A DNA stretch of 64,000 nt from Pseudomonas flavescens (GTDB lineage: Bacteria > Pseudomonadota > Gammaproteobacteria > Pseudomonadales > Pseudomonadaceae), in the NCBI RefSeq assembly GCF_013408425.1, contig NZ_JACBYV010000001.1, positions 5,146,001-5,210,000 of the forward strand, read 5' to 3'. Each line of letters begins with the position of its first letter. Positions within the stretch are counted from its first letter, which is position 1. The notes under the pieces were generated by a model that saw only the letters and a program-made list of their open reading frames with translations, did not search any database and was not told the origin of the DNA. Below are positions 23,052 through 32,437 of this stretch, piece by piece. The position numbers were made by a program, and so were the translations under genes.

Positions 23052-23558
23052 ATGACACCACTGAAGTATCTCCAGGGTTATCCCGTCTCGCTGCAGGAGC
23101 AGGTGCGTCAGATGATCGCCGGTGAGCGCCTGGGCGATTACCTCGCGCAGCGTTACGAGGGGCGCCATGCGATCCAGAGCGACAAGGCGCTGTACGCCTA
23201 CGTCATGGCGCTCAAGCAGGAGCACTTGAAGAACGCGCCTGCCATCGACAAGGTGCTGTTCGACAATCGCCTCGACCTGACCCATCGTGCCCTTGGCCTG
23301 CATACCACCATCTCGCGGGTGCAGGGCGGCAAGCTCAAGGCCAAGAAAGAGATTCGTGTGGCCTCGCTGTTTCGCGATGCCGCACCGCAGTTCCTGCAGA
23401 TGATCGTGGTGCACGAACTGGCGCATCTGAAGGAAAGCGACCACAACAAGGCGTTCTACAAGCTCTGCGAATACATGCTGCCGGACTACCAGCAACTGGA
23501 GTTCGACCTGCGCCTGTACCTGACCTGGCGCGATCTGCAGACGAACACCCCGGGCTGA
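23052..23558 (+). CDS. YgjP-like M48-type metallopeptidase
   Basis: A 168-residue putative zinc metallopeptidase of the YgjP/DUF45 family. The zinc motif HELAH is at 121-125, with the third ligand at His131 in SDHNKAFY, the arrangement seen across this family. There is no signal peptide, so it should be cytoplasmic. It lies 42 bases after the sugar dehydrogenase gene and is convergent with the Gre-like gene. Substrates are unknown for the family. Confidence 0.87.
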   Translation: MTPLKYLQGYPVSLQEQVRQMIAGERLGDYLAQRYEGRHAIQSDKALYAYVMALKQEHLKNAPAIDKVLFDNRLDLTHRALGLHTTISRVQGGKLKAKKEIRVASLFRDAAPQFLQMIVVHELAHLKESDHNKAFYKLCEYMLPDYQQLEFDLRLYLTWRDLQTNTPG

Positions 23559-23573
23559 GGCCGCGTGAGCTGG

Positions 23574-24059
23574 TCAGTGCGCTTCGATGATCTCGTGACG
23601 CTGAACCCGCCCAGCGATCCTCAGCTCGATCTCGTCGCCGGGGTGACGCCCCAGCAGGCGCTGGCCCAGTGGCGCATTGGGGCTGAGTACAAGGATATCC
23701 CGCTGCTCCGTGCGTACCTTGATGGCTGCACCGTCGGGGCCGAGAAACAGCCATTGCTCGTGGCCATCGTCGTCGGCGAGCAGTACCAGAGCGGCAAGGC
23801 GGATACCCAGTGCCGCGTCGTAGGGGCGCAGTTGCAACTGCCGCCAGGCCCGCAGGCTCTGGCCGATTTCTTCCACCCGGCGTGCCTGCCCGGCCGCCAG
23901 GTAGGCAGCCTCCAGGCCCAGGGTGTCGTACTTGTTTTCTGCGATGTTCTCTTCGTGGGTCGCCGTTTCGTGGGCGACCCGCGCCGCCTGTTCGGCGGCC
24001 AGCAGGTCGGCAGACAACTGCTCGATGACCTGCTGGACGATGGGTTGCTTGTCCATCAT
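23574..24059 (-). CDS. GreA/GreB-family transcription factor
   Basis: A 161-residue protein with the GreA/GreB architecture: an N-terminal helical hairpin (about 1-75) whose tip THEENIAENKYDT carries several acidic residues, and a C-terminal FKBP-like domain with WLFLGPDGAA and SPNAPLGQRLLGRHPGDEIEL. Such factors enter the RNA polymerase secondary channel. It diverges from true GreA and GreB, which should be encoded elsewhere, so its role (anti-pausing, or a Rnk/Gfh-like regulator) is open. Its ATG overlaps the stop of the upstream YccS gene by four bases, indicating coupled translation. Confidence 0.82.
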   Translation of the reverse strand: MMDKQPIVQQVIEQLSADLLAAEQAARVAHETATHEENIAENKYDTLGLEAAYLAAGQARRVEEIGQSLRAWRQLQLRPYDAALGIRLAALVLLADDDGHEQWLFLGPDGAAIKVRTEQRDILVLSPNAPLGQRLLGRHPGDEIELRIAGRVQRHEIIEAH

Positions 24060-26239
24060 GTAGTCGCCTTGGGACGATTCTTCAGCAGGTGAACGGCCAG
24101 CGTGCGCAATGGTGCGAGCTGCCGGGCGATCAGTGACAGCTGGGTCTGTACCAGCCGCTGCGCGTCTTCCAGCTCCTCCGGTATCTGCTCCAGGGCGGCG
24201 GCCAGCTGTTCCTCGCTATCGCTTTGAATGGCTATCGGGCTCTGTTCGTTGAGGCCGCGAGCGATTTCGTCGAGGCTTTCGGCGATGCGCCCGGCGCTAC
24301 TCAGCAGCTCGCTCTGCTCGTCGGCCAGCAGGGCTTCGCCGCGGTGTGCGCCGAGGCCCGAGAGGTAGCTGAGCAGGGTGTGCGAGAGCACCAGAAAGCG
24401 GAAGCCGATATCCGCTTCCTTACGGAAATGCCCGGGCTCCATGAGCATGTTGCCAAGGGTGGTGGACAGCGCCGCGTCGGCGTTGTGGGCGTTGCGGCGG
24501 GCCAGGCGGTAGGCGAGGTCGTCGCGCTTGCCCTCGGCGTACTGGCGAATGATCTGCCTCAGGTAGGTGCTGTTGCAGCTCAGGGTGTTGGCGACCACGC
24601 GATTCAGGCGACGGCCCTGCCAGTCCGGCAGGATCAGGAATACCGCGAGGCCGGCGATCAGGCTGCCGAGCAGGGTATCGAACAGACGCGGCAGGATCAG
24701 CCCGTAGCCGTCGCCCACCTGATTGAAGCAGAACAGCACCAGCAGGGTGATGGCCGCCGTCGCCACGGTGTAGCGGCTCGAACGGGTGGCGAAGAACACC
24801 ACGCCGGCTGCGACGGCGAAGAACGCCTGGATCAGCGGCGCCGGGAACAGGTCGATCAATGCCCAGCCCAGCAGCAGGCCGAGCACGGTGCCGATGATGC
24901 GCTGCACCAGCTTCATCCGCGTGGCGCCGTAGTTGGGCTGACAGACGAACAGGGTGGTCAGCAGAATCCAGTAGCCCTGGGTCGGATGAATCCAGTGCAG
25001 CACGCCGTAGCCGGCAGCCAGGGCGATGGACAGGCGCAGGGCATGACGGAACAGCAGTGACGTGGGGGTGAGCTGCAGACGGATGCGTTCCCAGACGTCA
25101 CGCAGTGATTGTGGCTCGCGGTCGAGCAGAGAGCTGTCCTGTTCCTCGGCCAGGGCATCGGGGTTGCTGGCGCTGCCCAGCAGGCGGTCGAGGGTACCGA
25201 GGTTGCCCGCCAGGGCGCCGAGCGAGCGCAGCAGGTGGCGCCAAGCGGGGTTGCTCTGGATGCGCAGGTGCTCCAGCGAGGCCTGCAGATCGGCCAGGGC
25301 CTGACCGTGCTGCTCGCCATACTCGAACGGCTGACGCAGTTCGATGGCCTGGGCCAGGGCGTGGCAAGCCTTGCCATGCAGGCGCAGCAGGCGCTGACAG
25401 CGGAACATCACGTCGCTGTGGAAGAACGCTTCGGCCAGGGCGTTGTACGGATAGTGCGAAGAGCTGGCGCGCTCGTGGATGTCCTGGGCGAGAAAGTACA
25501 GCTTCAGGTAGCGGCTGACTTTAGGCCCCGGGCGGCCGTTGCCGACCCGATGAAGGATGATTTCCTTGGTCGCGTTGAGCGCCGCCACCACGCGCCCGTT
25601 CTGCTTGGCGAGAGCCAGGCGGCGGGCTTCCACGTCGAGCTGGCGCAAGGGTTCGAACAGCGCCGCCTTGAGCTTGAGGTACAGGCCCAGTTCCCGGAAC
25701 AGGCGCGCCAGGCTGTGCTGCACCGGCTGATGGGCGAACAAGGCGTGCCACAGCACCGACAGTACGCCGTACCAGGCGGCGCCGGCGACCAGCAGCAACG
25801 GCTCCAGCCACAGCCCGGCGATGCCGCCGCGCTGCTCCACGCCGATCATGCTGTACACGGCGAGGATCAGCGTCGCCGAGCCAAGCGTCGCGAAGCGTTC
25901 TCCCAGGGCACCCAGCATGGTCAGAGAGAACGCCGACAGGGCCAGGGCGCTGACGAACAACCAGGGGTAGGGGAACAGGAACTCCACCGTATAGGCCGCG
26001 GCGCTGAAGCAGCCCAGGGTCACCAGCAGCGCGGTCAAACGGCCCTGCCAACTGTCGTCGGTTTCCGCCAGGGCACTGGCGATCACACCGAGGAACAGCG
26101 GTATCAGGCTGTGCATCCAGCCCTGATACCAGCACAGCGCCAGGCTGCCGCCCAGGGCGATGAACACCCGCAGGCTGTAGCTGAACTTGTCCATTGCCCA
26201 GAGACGACGCAGGGAGTGGCGCAGGGAGGGGGACGACAT
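24056..26239 (-). CDS. FUSC-family inner membrane protein (YccS-like)
   Basis: A 727-residue member of the YccS/YhfK branch of the FUSC family, thought to be proton-linked exporters of aromatic or toxic compounds. It has the expected duplicated layout: six hydrophobic segments within residues 20-190, a soluble helical region to about 410, then a second membrane block (about 415-545) and a C-terminal soluble helical domain. I chose the ATG at 26239 (MSSPSLRHSLRRLW), which matches my memory of Pseudomonas homologues; the frame stays open to 26290. It precedes the Gre-like gene with a four-base overlap. The exported substrate is unknown. Confidence 0.87.
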   Translation of the reverse strand: MSSPSLRHSLRRLWAMDKFSYSLRVFIALGGSLALCWYQGWMHSLIPLFLGVIASALAETDDSWQGRLTALLVTLGCFSAAAYTVEFLFPYPWLFVSALALSAFSLTMLGALGERFATLGSATLILAVYSMIGVEQRGGIAGLWLEPLLLVAGAAWYGVLSVLWHALFAHQPVQHSLARLFRELGLYLKLKAALFEPLRQLDVEARRLALAKQNGRVVAALNATKEIILHRVGNGRPGPKVSRYLKLYFLAQDIHERASSSHYPYNALAEAFFHSDVMFRCQRLLRLHGKACHALAQAIELRQPFEYGEQHGQALADLQASLEHLRIQSNPAWRHLLRSLGALAGNLGTLDRLLGSASNPDALAEEQDSSLLDREPQSLRDVWERIRLQLTPTSLLFRHALRLSIALAAGYGVLHWIHPTQGYWILLTTLFVCQPNYGATRMKLVQRIIGTVLGLLLGWALIDLFPAPLIQAFFAVAAGVVFFATRSSRYTVATAAITLLVLFCFNQVGDGYGLILPRLFDTLLGSLIAGLAVFLILPDWQGRRLNRVVANTLSCNSTYLRQIIRQYAEGKRDDLAYRLARRNAHNADAALSTTLGNMLMEPGHFRKEADIGFRFLVLSHTLLSYLSGLGAHRGEALLADEQSELLSSAGRIAESLDEIARGLNEQSPIAIQSDSEEQLAAALEQIPEELEDAQRLVQTQLSLIARQLAPLRTLAVHLLKNRPKATT

Positions 26240-26517
26240 CCGGGTTGGCGACCTTCGCGGGTGAATGGACTGAACCGCAGCCATCGGCATGCGGCGCTTC
26301 GATTGTGCCTCGCTTGGAGTGTGCAGGGCGAGAGGCGGTTCGCGCCATCAAGTTAAAAGTATCGCTGCTCGTCACGGCATCGACAGGCATGCTGGACGGC
26401 GTGTGGGCCGCGCAGGTCACCGGGCCTGAACTCTGCGCTGGCGGTCCGGCTCCAAGCTCTACCCATTGCAATCGGCAGCTGCCGTGCAGCTGCAAGCCCG
26501 ATCGACAGGAGCGCCCC

Positions 26518-27195
26518 ATGATCGACCTTCACTACTGGACGACCCCCAACGGCCACAAGATCAGTATCTTTCTCGAGGAAAGCGGCCTGGACTACAACGT
26601 ACACCCGGTGAATATCGGTGCCGGCCAGCAGTTCGAGCCGCACTTCCTGAAACTGTCGCCGAACAACCGGATTCCCGCCATCGTCGACAACAACCCCAGT
26701 GATGGCGGTGAGCCGATCTCGGTATTCGAGTCCGGTGCGATTCTCGAGTATCTGGCCGACAAGGTCGGGCGGTTCATGCCGCTGCAGCCGCGGCTGCGCG
26801 TCGAGGTTCAGCAATGGCTGCACTGGCAGATGGGCGGCCTGGGGCCGATGGCCGGACAGAATCATCACTTCGTGCGTTTCGCGCCTGAGGAGATTCCTTA
26901 CGCCATCGACCGCTACGTCAAGGAGACCGCCCGCCTGTACGGGGTTCTGGATCGTCAGCTCGAGGGGCGGGAATACGTGGCGGGCGATTATTCGATAGCG
27001 GACATCGCCATTTATCCCTGGGCCAAAGGCTGGGAGCTGCAGCGCCAGCGCCTCGAAGATTTCCCCAACATGGCCGCCTGGCTGGCGCGCATGGGCAACC
27101 GCTCTGCGGTGCAGCGCGCCTATCAGGTTGCCGAGGCAATTTCCCAGCGCCCCGAAGACGTGCTCAGCAGCGAAGCGCGCAAAGCGCTCTTCTGA
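26518..27195 (+). CDS. Glutathione S-transferase family protein (YfcG/YghU-like)
   Basis: A 225-residue cytoplasmic GST of the Nu/Ure2p-like branch, which includes E. coli YfcG with disulfide reductase activity. The N-terminal thioredoxin-like domain has TTPNGHKISIFLEESG (the Thr/Asn pair that binds glutathione sulfur), NRIPAIVD, and ESGAILEYLADK. The all-helical C-terminal domain has GGLGPMAGQNHHF and YSIADIAIYPW. AGGAG lies 6 bases before the ATG. It is divergent from the YccS gene across 278 bases in which I see no gene; both could serve xenobiotic defence, but that is a guess. Confidence 0.9.
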   Translation: MIDLHYWTTPNGHKISIFLEESGLDYNVHPVNIGAGQQFEPHFLKLSPNNRIPAIVDNNPSDGGEPISVFESGAILEYLADKVGRFMPLQPRLRVEVQQWLHWQMGGLGPMAGQNHHFVRFAPEEIPYAIDRYVKETARLYGVLDRQLEGREYVAGDYSIADIAIYPWAKGWELQRQRLEDFPNMAAWLARMGNRSAVQRAYQVAEAISQRPEDVLSSEARKALF

Positions 27196-27274
27196 GCCGG
27201 CCTGGCAGCGCCTCCGGGCGCTGCATGCGTGGCGAGCCCGGCACCGTCGACTGGGCTCCTCGGGTTAGCCATCG

Positions 27275-29536
27275 CTACGTCTGTTCCAGCACGTCAGCGG
27301 GCACGGGGCGGCCGATGAAGTAGCCCTGGGCGTAGTCGCAGCCGAGCTGGCGCAGGTAGTCCTGCTGTTCACCGCGCTCAACGCCTTCGGCGAGCACTTT
27401 CATTTCCATGCTGTGAGCGAGGGCGATGACGGCGCGGGTGATCGCTCGGTCGTCCTTGTCATGGGGCAGGCCGGCGACGAAGCTCTGATCGAGCTTGAGC
27501 TTTTGCACTGGCAGGCGCTTGAGGCGTGCCAGTGAGCTGTAACCGGTACCGAAGTCGTCGATGGCCAGGCGTACGCCCAGACTGCGCAAGCGCTCGAGCA
27601 GCGCCTGGGCCTGGTCCGGGTCGTCCATCACCGCGCTCTCGGTCACTTCCAGCTCCAGGCATTGGGCTGGCAGCCCCGTGTCCGCAAGCACCTGCGCGAC
27701 CCGCTGATCGAGTTCACCACGGCTGAACAGGCGACTGGAAATGTTCACCGCGACGAACTGCAGCGTGCTTCCCGCTGCACGCCAACTGACCATTTGCCGG
27801 CAGGCATGATCGAGTACCCAGGCATCGATGGCGCTGATCATGCCGCTGTCCTCGGCGATCGGAATGAACTCGCCCGGAGGTACCAGGCCGCGCTGCGGAT
27901 GCTGCCAGCGCACCAGCGCCTCGACCCCGATCATGCGCCCGTCGGTCAGGCAGCGCAGCGGCTGGTAATGCACGCGCAGTTCCTCGTTGTCGAGCGCATG
28001 GCGCATGCCGGCGACCAGTTCCACACGGTGCCGGGCGTATTCGGTCTGTTCCTGGTCATAGAAGGCGAACCCTTCGCGGCCGCTGCTCTTGGCCTTGAAC
28101 AGGGCGGAGTCCACGTTGCGCAGCACCTGTTCGACGGTTTGCGCGTCATCCGGATACAGGCAGATACCAACGCTGGCGGAGATGAACAGCTCCTGTCCAT
28201 CGAGTATGAAGGGCTCGTTGAGACAGTCGATCAGGCGTTGCGCCAGGTGAGCGGCCTGCTCGGCCTGCGTGCAGTCTTCACTGAGCAGGCCGAACTCGTC
28301 GCCGCCCAGGCGCGCCAGTGTGGTGCCTTTGCCGAGCTGGCTGGCCAGGCGTTCGCCGGTGGCCTTGAGCAGCAGGTCACCGACGTTGTGGCCCAGGCTC
28401 TCGTTGATGTGCTTGAAGTGGTCCAGGTCGACCACCAGTACCGCGCCTCTGTCCGCTTCGCTCTGTGCTCGCTCCAGCGCATGCTCGACACGTTCGGTGA
28501 AGAGCAGGCGATTGGGCAGATTGCTCAGTGGATCGTGGTGGGCGAGGTGGTCCAGTTCGTGCTGGGAATGCTTGAGGACGGTGATGTCGGAGAATACCGC
28601 GACATAGTGGCCGAGCAGGCCGTTGTCATCGTGGATGGCGCGGATGCACTGCCACTGCGGGTAGATTTCACCGTTCTTGCGACGGTTCCAGACTTCACCA
28701 CTCCAGGTGCCCTGGGTCTGCAGGGTATGCCAGAGATGCTGGTAGAAGGCGGCGTCGTGGCGGCCGGACTTCAGCAGTGTCGGGTGCTTGCCGAGGATTT
28801 CCGCTTCGCTGTAACCGGTGATCCGGCTGAACGCCGGGTTGATGTGCACGATGTTCTGCCGTGCATCGGTGACCAGCACACCCTCCTGGGTGGCTTCGAA
28901 AACCGCAGCGGCCTGGCGCAGGCTCTCGGCGTCGGCGCGTCGCTGGGTGATATCCCTTACGGTGCCGATGAAGCGTTCCGGTCTACCCTGGGCGTCCAGT
29001 TGCAGGCGGCCGTGGGACAGCACCCAGCGATAGCTGCCGTCTCGATGGCGCAGGCGGTAGGTGTTCTCGTACGAGGTATCGCTGGTCGCCTGCATGATAT
29101 CGGCGAGAACGCGCTGGTAATGCGGTCTGTCGTCAGGATGCAGCAGTTGCATCCACTGGTCGCGATCAGCGCTCAGTTCGCCATCCTTCATGCCCAGCAG
29201 TGCGTGATAACCGGCCGAGTAGAAGACGCTCTGGTTACGCAGATCCCAATCCCAGAGACCATCTTCGGTCGCCGACAGGGCCAGGCTGAGGCGCTCTTCG
29301 CTGGCGTGCAGGGCCGTGCCGATACGCGCCTGCCGCTCGAGATGACGGCGTATGGTCACGTAGAGCAGGACGCTGGTCAGCAGCACGAAGATCAGGCCTT
29401 TCCAGACCTGAATCTGCTCCGTCTGTCGGACAGTCAGGCCCAGCGATGCCAGCAGCAGATCGCTGAAGACGATCCACAGCCCGGCTGCCAGCAGGTAGTT
29501 CAAAGTCAGGCGCAATGCGCCTTGGCGAGTACTCAT
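27275..29536 (-). CDS. Membrane PAS-PAS-GGDEF-EAL cyclic-di-GMP protein
   Basis: A 753-residue inner-membrane sensor. Two transmembrane helices (about 12-32 and 46-62) precede two PAS domains (about 80-200 and 205-322), a GGDEF domain with intact GGDEF at 411-415, and an EAL domain with EAL at 539-541, DDFGTGYSS at 660-668, then KLDQSF and AEGVE. The catalytic EAL signature looks complete, so it is probably a phosphodiesterase, possibly GTP-stimulated. The RxxD inhibitory site that normally precedes GGDEF is not present (GKGT instead). Beside desA, it occupies the place of PAO1 PA0285 (called PipA). Confidence 0.9.
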   Translation of the reverse strand: MSTRQGALRLTLNYLLAAGLWIVFSDLLLASLGLTVRQTEQIQVWKGLIFVLLTSVLLYVTIRRHLERQARIGTALHASEERLSLALSATEDGLWDWDLRNQSVFYSAGYHALLGMKDGELSADRDQWMQLLHPDDRPHYQRVLADIMQATSDTSYENTYRLRHRDGSYRWVLSHGRLQLDAQGRPERFIGTVRDITQRRADAESLRQAAAVFEATQEGVLVTDARQNIVHINPAFSRITGYSEAEILGKHPTLLKSGRHDAAFYQHLWHTLQTQGTWSGEVWNRRKNGEIYPQWQCIRAIHDDNGLLGHYVAVFSDITVLKHSQHELDHLAHHDPLSNLPNRLLFTERVEHALERAQSEADRGAVLVVDLDHFKHINESLGHNVGDLLLKATGERLASQLGKGTTLARLGGDEFGLLSEDCTQAEQAAHLAQRLIDCLNEPFILDGQELFISASVGICLYPDDAQTVEQVLRNVDSALFKAKSSGREGFAFYDQEQTEYARHRVELVAGMRHALDNEELRVHYQPLRCLTDGRMIGVEALVRWQHPQRGLVPPGEFIPIAEDSGMISAIDAWVLDHACRQMVSWRAAGSTLQFVAVNISSRLFSRGELDQRVAQVLADTGLPAQCLELEVTESAVMDDPDQAQALLERLRSLGVRLAIDDFGTGYSSLARLKRLPVQKLKLDQSFVAGLPHDKDDRAITRAVIALAHSMEMKVLAEGVERGEQQDYLRQLGCDYAQGYFIGRPVPADVLEQT

Positions 29537-29699
29537 AACGGGTGATTCGGTTCTTTGTTGCGGGTAGGGGCGACGCTTGGTGCCACCGTTGTAACATCCT
29601 CAGCCAAAAGACCAAGTGGTTTTCCACCCGATGAGGGCGATAATGCGTAAGCGGTCTGTCGGCCGCACGCGTCTTTCCCTGCAAGAGGTACCCCTGCCC

Positions 29700-30884
29700 A
29701 TGTGGTACAACGGTTTACTCGACCTGTCGGTCTGGCAACTCATCATCGTCACCTTGCTGATGACCCACGTCACCATCGTCAGTGTAACGGTCTATCTGCA
29801 TCGTTACTCGGCGCACCGCTCCCTGGAGCTGCATCCTGCGCTCAAGCATTTCTTCCGTTTCTGGCTGTGGCTGACCACCGCCATGAACACCCGCGAGTGG
29901 ACGGCCATCCATCGCAAGCACCACGCCAAGTGCGAAACCGCTGAAGACCCCCACAGCCCGGTGGTCAAAGGGCTGGGCACGGTCATGCGCAAAGGTGCCG
30001 AATTGTACGCCGAAGAGGCGAAGAATCAGGACACCCTGCGTATCTATGGCAAGAACTGCCCGGATGACTGGGTCGAACGCAAGGTCTACTCGCGCTTCCC
30101 CATGGGTGGCATCGCCCTGATGATGATCATCGATGTGGCGCTGTTCGGCGCACTGGGTCTCACCGTCTGGGCGATCCAGATGATGTGGATTCCGTTCTGG
30201 GCCGCAGGCGTCATCAACGGCCTTGGCCATGCGGTCGGCTACCGCAATTTCGAGTGCCGCGACGCGGCCACCAATCTGGTGCCCTGGGGCATCATCGTTG
30301 GCGGCGAAGAGTTGCACAACAACCACCACACCTATCCCAATTCGGCCAAGCTGTCGGTCAAGCGCTGGGAGTTCGACATGGGGTGGGCGTGGATACGCCT
30401 GTTCAGCTTCCTGCGTCTGGCCAAGGTGCAGCGTGTCGCGCCGATCGCGCATCGGGTGCCTGGCAAGGGCATTCTGGATATGGACACCGCCATGGCGATT
30501 CTCAACAACCGCTTCCAGATCATGGCCCAGTACCGCAAGTTGGTGATCGGCCCGCTGGTCAAGCAGGAACTGGCCAAGGCCGACGAGTCGGTCCGACACC
30601 AGTTCCGCCGCGCCAAGCGCCTGTTGTCGCGGGAGCCGAGCCTGCTGCAGGACAAGCAGCAGGTCCATATCGATGCCATGCTGGCGCACAGTCAGGCGCT
30701 CAAGGTCATCTACGAGAAGCGCCTGGCGCTGCAGCAGATCTGGGCCAAGACCAGTGCCAATGGTCACGACATGCTCGAGGCGATGAAGCATTGGGTACAG
30801 GATGCCGAAGCCAGTGGCATTCAGTCCCTTCGCGATTTCGCCGAGCAGCTCAAAACCTACTCGTTGCGACCTGCCACAGTGTGA
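29700..30884 (+). CDS. desA: Phospholipid delta-9 fatty acid desaturase
   Basis: Inner-membrane di-iron desaturase of 394 residues that introduces a double bond at position 9 of acyl chains already in phospholipids, in aerobic membrane adaptation. The three histidine clusters are seen: HRYSAH at 34-39, HRKHH at 71-75, HNNHH at 206-210. Four hydrophobic helices separate them. The ATG at 29700 gives MWYNGLLDLSVW, the N-terminus of PAO1 DesA (PA0286, 394 residues), with AAGAGG upstream; the frame stays open to 29616. A good terminator follows. In PAO1 gpuPAR for guanidinopropionate use come next; they are absent here. Confidence 0.94.
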   Translation: MWYNGLLDLSVWQLIIVTLLMTHVTIVSVTVYLHRYSAHRSLELHPALKHFFRFWLWLTTAMNTREWTAIHRKHHAKCETAEDPHSPVVKGLGTVMRKGAELYAEEAKNQDTLRIYGKNCPDDWVERKVYSRFPMGGIALMMIIDVALFGALGLTVWAIQMMWIPFWAAGVINGLGHAVGYRNFECRDAATNLVPWGIIVGGEELHNNHHTYPNSAKLSVKRWEFDMGWAWIRLFSFLRLAKVQRVAPIAHRVPGKGILDMDTAMAILNNRFQIMAQYRKLVIGPLVKQELAKADESVRHQFRRAKRLLSREPSLLQDKQQVHIDAMLAHSQALKVIYEKRLALQQIWAKTSANGHDMLEAMKHWVQDAEASGIQSLRDFAEQLKTYSLRPATV

Positions 30885-30961
30885 CCTGGCACGCATTCGC
30901 ACACGCAGTTGTGAACCGCTCAGAGCCCCCAGGGTCATAGCATTGACCCGGTTGCCACAGG

Positions 30962-30987
30962 AAGCCCGCCGTTAGGCGGGCTTTTTT
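30962..30987 (+). terminator. Rho-independent terminator downstream of desA
   Basis: AAGCCCGCC pairs with GGCGGGCTT around a GTTA loop and is followed by a run of T. It separates desA from the next cyclase gene. Confidence 0.93.
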
Positions 30988-31040
30988 GATCCTGTTCGGC
31001 AGCCCCACCGCAATCAAAAGGCCCTGCTCTGGATCGGTAT

Positions 31041-32006
31041 ATGGATGAACTTGGCACTATCGACCTGGAAGAGCTGACCCTCGCGCTGCTGCACAGCCGC
31101 GCGGAAGGCACCCGCTTGCGTGAGCGCGAGCAGTTGTTCAGTACCTTGCTGGGCAGCGTCAACGCAGTGCTCTGGGCATTCGATTGGGAGTCTCAGCAAA
31201 TCACCTACGTCAGCCCGGCTTACGAGCTGATCTTCGGGCGTTCGGCTGGGCTGCTGCTTGCCGACTACGGCGAATGGCTCAACAGCATCTACCCCGATGA
31301 CCTGGAGTTCGCCGCCGAGAGCATGGCCAAGGTGCTGGAAACCGGTGCAGTGGAAGCCCGCGAGTACCGGATCATCAGGGCCGATGGCGAAATCCGTTGG
31401 CTCAGTGACAAGTGCTTCATCGGCCGCCACAGTGACAGCCTGGCTTCGCCGATCATTTTCGGTATCGCTGAAGACATCACCGAGAAGAAGCAGCTGGAAG
31501 GCGAGCTGCATCGCCTGGCCACCACCGACGTGCTGACCCAGAGCAGCAACCGCCGGCACTTCTTCGAGTGTGCGCAGAGCGAATTCGAACTGGCCCGCGA
31601 TCAGGGGCAGCCCCTGGCATTCCTGCTGCTGGACCTCGACGACTTCAAGCACATAAATGACAATTATGGTCACCAGGTCGGGGATCAGGTGCTCCAGCAA
31701 CTGGCTAACTGCGCCAGTTCGGTGCTGCGCCGCGGCGATCTGTTCGGGCGTATTGGCGGAGAAGAGTTCGCCGCACTGTTCCCGGGCTGTGAGCCGGAGC
31801 TGGCAGCGCAGATCGCCCAGCGCCTGCAGCGTGAAATTCAGCGTCTGGCCTTCAATCATGAGGGGCACGCCTTCGGCATCACCGTCAGTCAGGGGCTGAC
31901 CTCGCTGCGCAGTGGTGATCCAGGCCTCGATGTGCTCTACGCGCGGGCGGATGCCGCCATGTATCAGGCCAAACGCCAGGGCAAGAATCAGATCGTCACC
32001 AGCTGA
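31041..32006 (+). CDS. PAS-GGDEF diguanylate cyclase
   Basis: A 321-residue soluble protein predicted to make cyclic-di-GMP from GTP. A PAS domain (about 35-148, with VSPAYELIFGRS and EYRIIRADGEIRWL) is followed by a GGDEF domain (about 158-320). The active site is GGEEF at 239-243, and the inhibitory RxxD site is intact at 230-233 (RRGD), so product feedback is expected. No membrane helix is seen. The start ATG at 31041 has only a weak ribosome site. Its position before the porin gene matches PAO1 PA0290. The signal sensed by the PAS domain is unknown. Confidence 0.9.
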   Translation: MDELGTIDLEELTLALLHSRAEGTRLREREQLFSTLLGSVNAVLWAFDWESQQITYVSPAYELIFGRSAGLLLADYGEWLNSIYPDDLEFAAESMAKVLETGAVEAREYRIIRADGEIRWLSDKCFIGRHSDSLASPIIFGIAEDITEKKQLEGELHRLATTDVLTQSSNRRHFFECAQSEFELARDQGQPLAFLLLDLDDFKHINDNYGHQVGDQVLQQLANCASSVLRRGDLFGRIGGEEFAALFPGCEPELAAQIAQRLQREIQRLAFNHEGHAFGITVSQGLTSLRSGDPGLDVLYARADAAMYQAKRQGKNQIVTS

Positions 32007-32437
32007 ATTTGGCGGAAAACCGCCTTATTCTGTCTCTCAATCGGCGGTTAATCGCTCATTTTGGTGCGTGAGTGACCGCTGGTTCTCTTGCCAATATTGG
32101 CAACATATTGAAATGTTGAGTGTTATGCGACTTTAGTCGTCCATGGCACGCAACCTGCTGTGCTAGATTCATCAGCAACGGCCCGACTGTGGCCGACAAT
32201 AACAATGCAGAGAATCGAACGATGCCGTTTTTCCTTCGCCTTCGTCTTCAGTTCCAACCGATACATCTTCATTCCTGAGCGCATTCGTGCTGCCGTTGAA
32301 ACTACCTGTGGCGTCAGTCTGGCTGCCTGGTAACCGACGGTCGTGCCCTGAATTCGGCTGATTTTGAGCCCCTGGCGGCATCGCCCATCAGACCGATGTG
32401 TTGCACCAATAAAAGAAAAGACACTGGAGAGATCACG
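32007..32437. other. Upstream region of the porin gene
   Basis: No gene is seen in these 431 bases. Two adjacent dyads stand out: a perfect 16-base palindrome TTGCCAATATTGGCAA at 32088-32103, and CAACAT-N6-ATGTTG at 32101-32118 sharing its last three bases. They are about 320 bases upstream of the porin start. The following stretch to 32437 is likely promoter and leader; I could not pick one promoter with confidence. Confidence 0.6.
32088..32118. promoter_or_regulatory. Candidate operator with two overlapping dyads
   Basis: TTGCCAATATTGGCAA is a perfect palindrome and overlaps CAACAT-N6-ATGTTG. The first resembles no site I can name with certainty; it is not a standard ANR box (TTGAT-N4-ATCAA), although oprE of P. 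aeruginosa is described as anaerobically induced. Confidence 0.5.
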
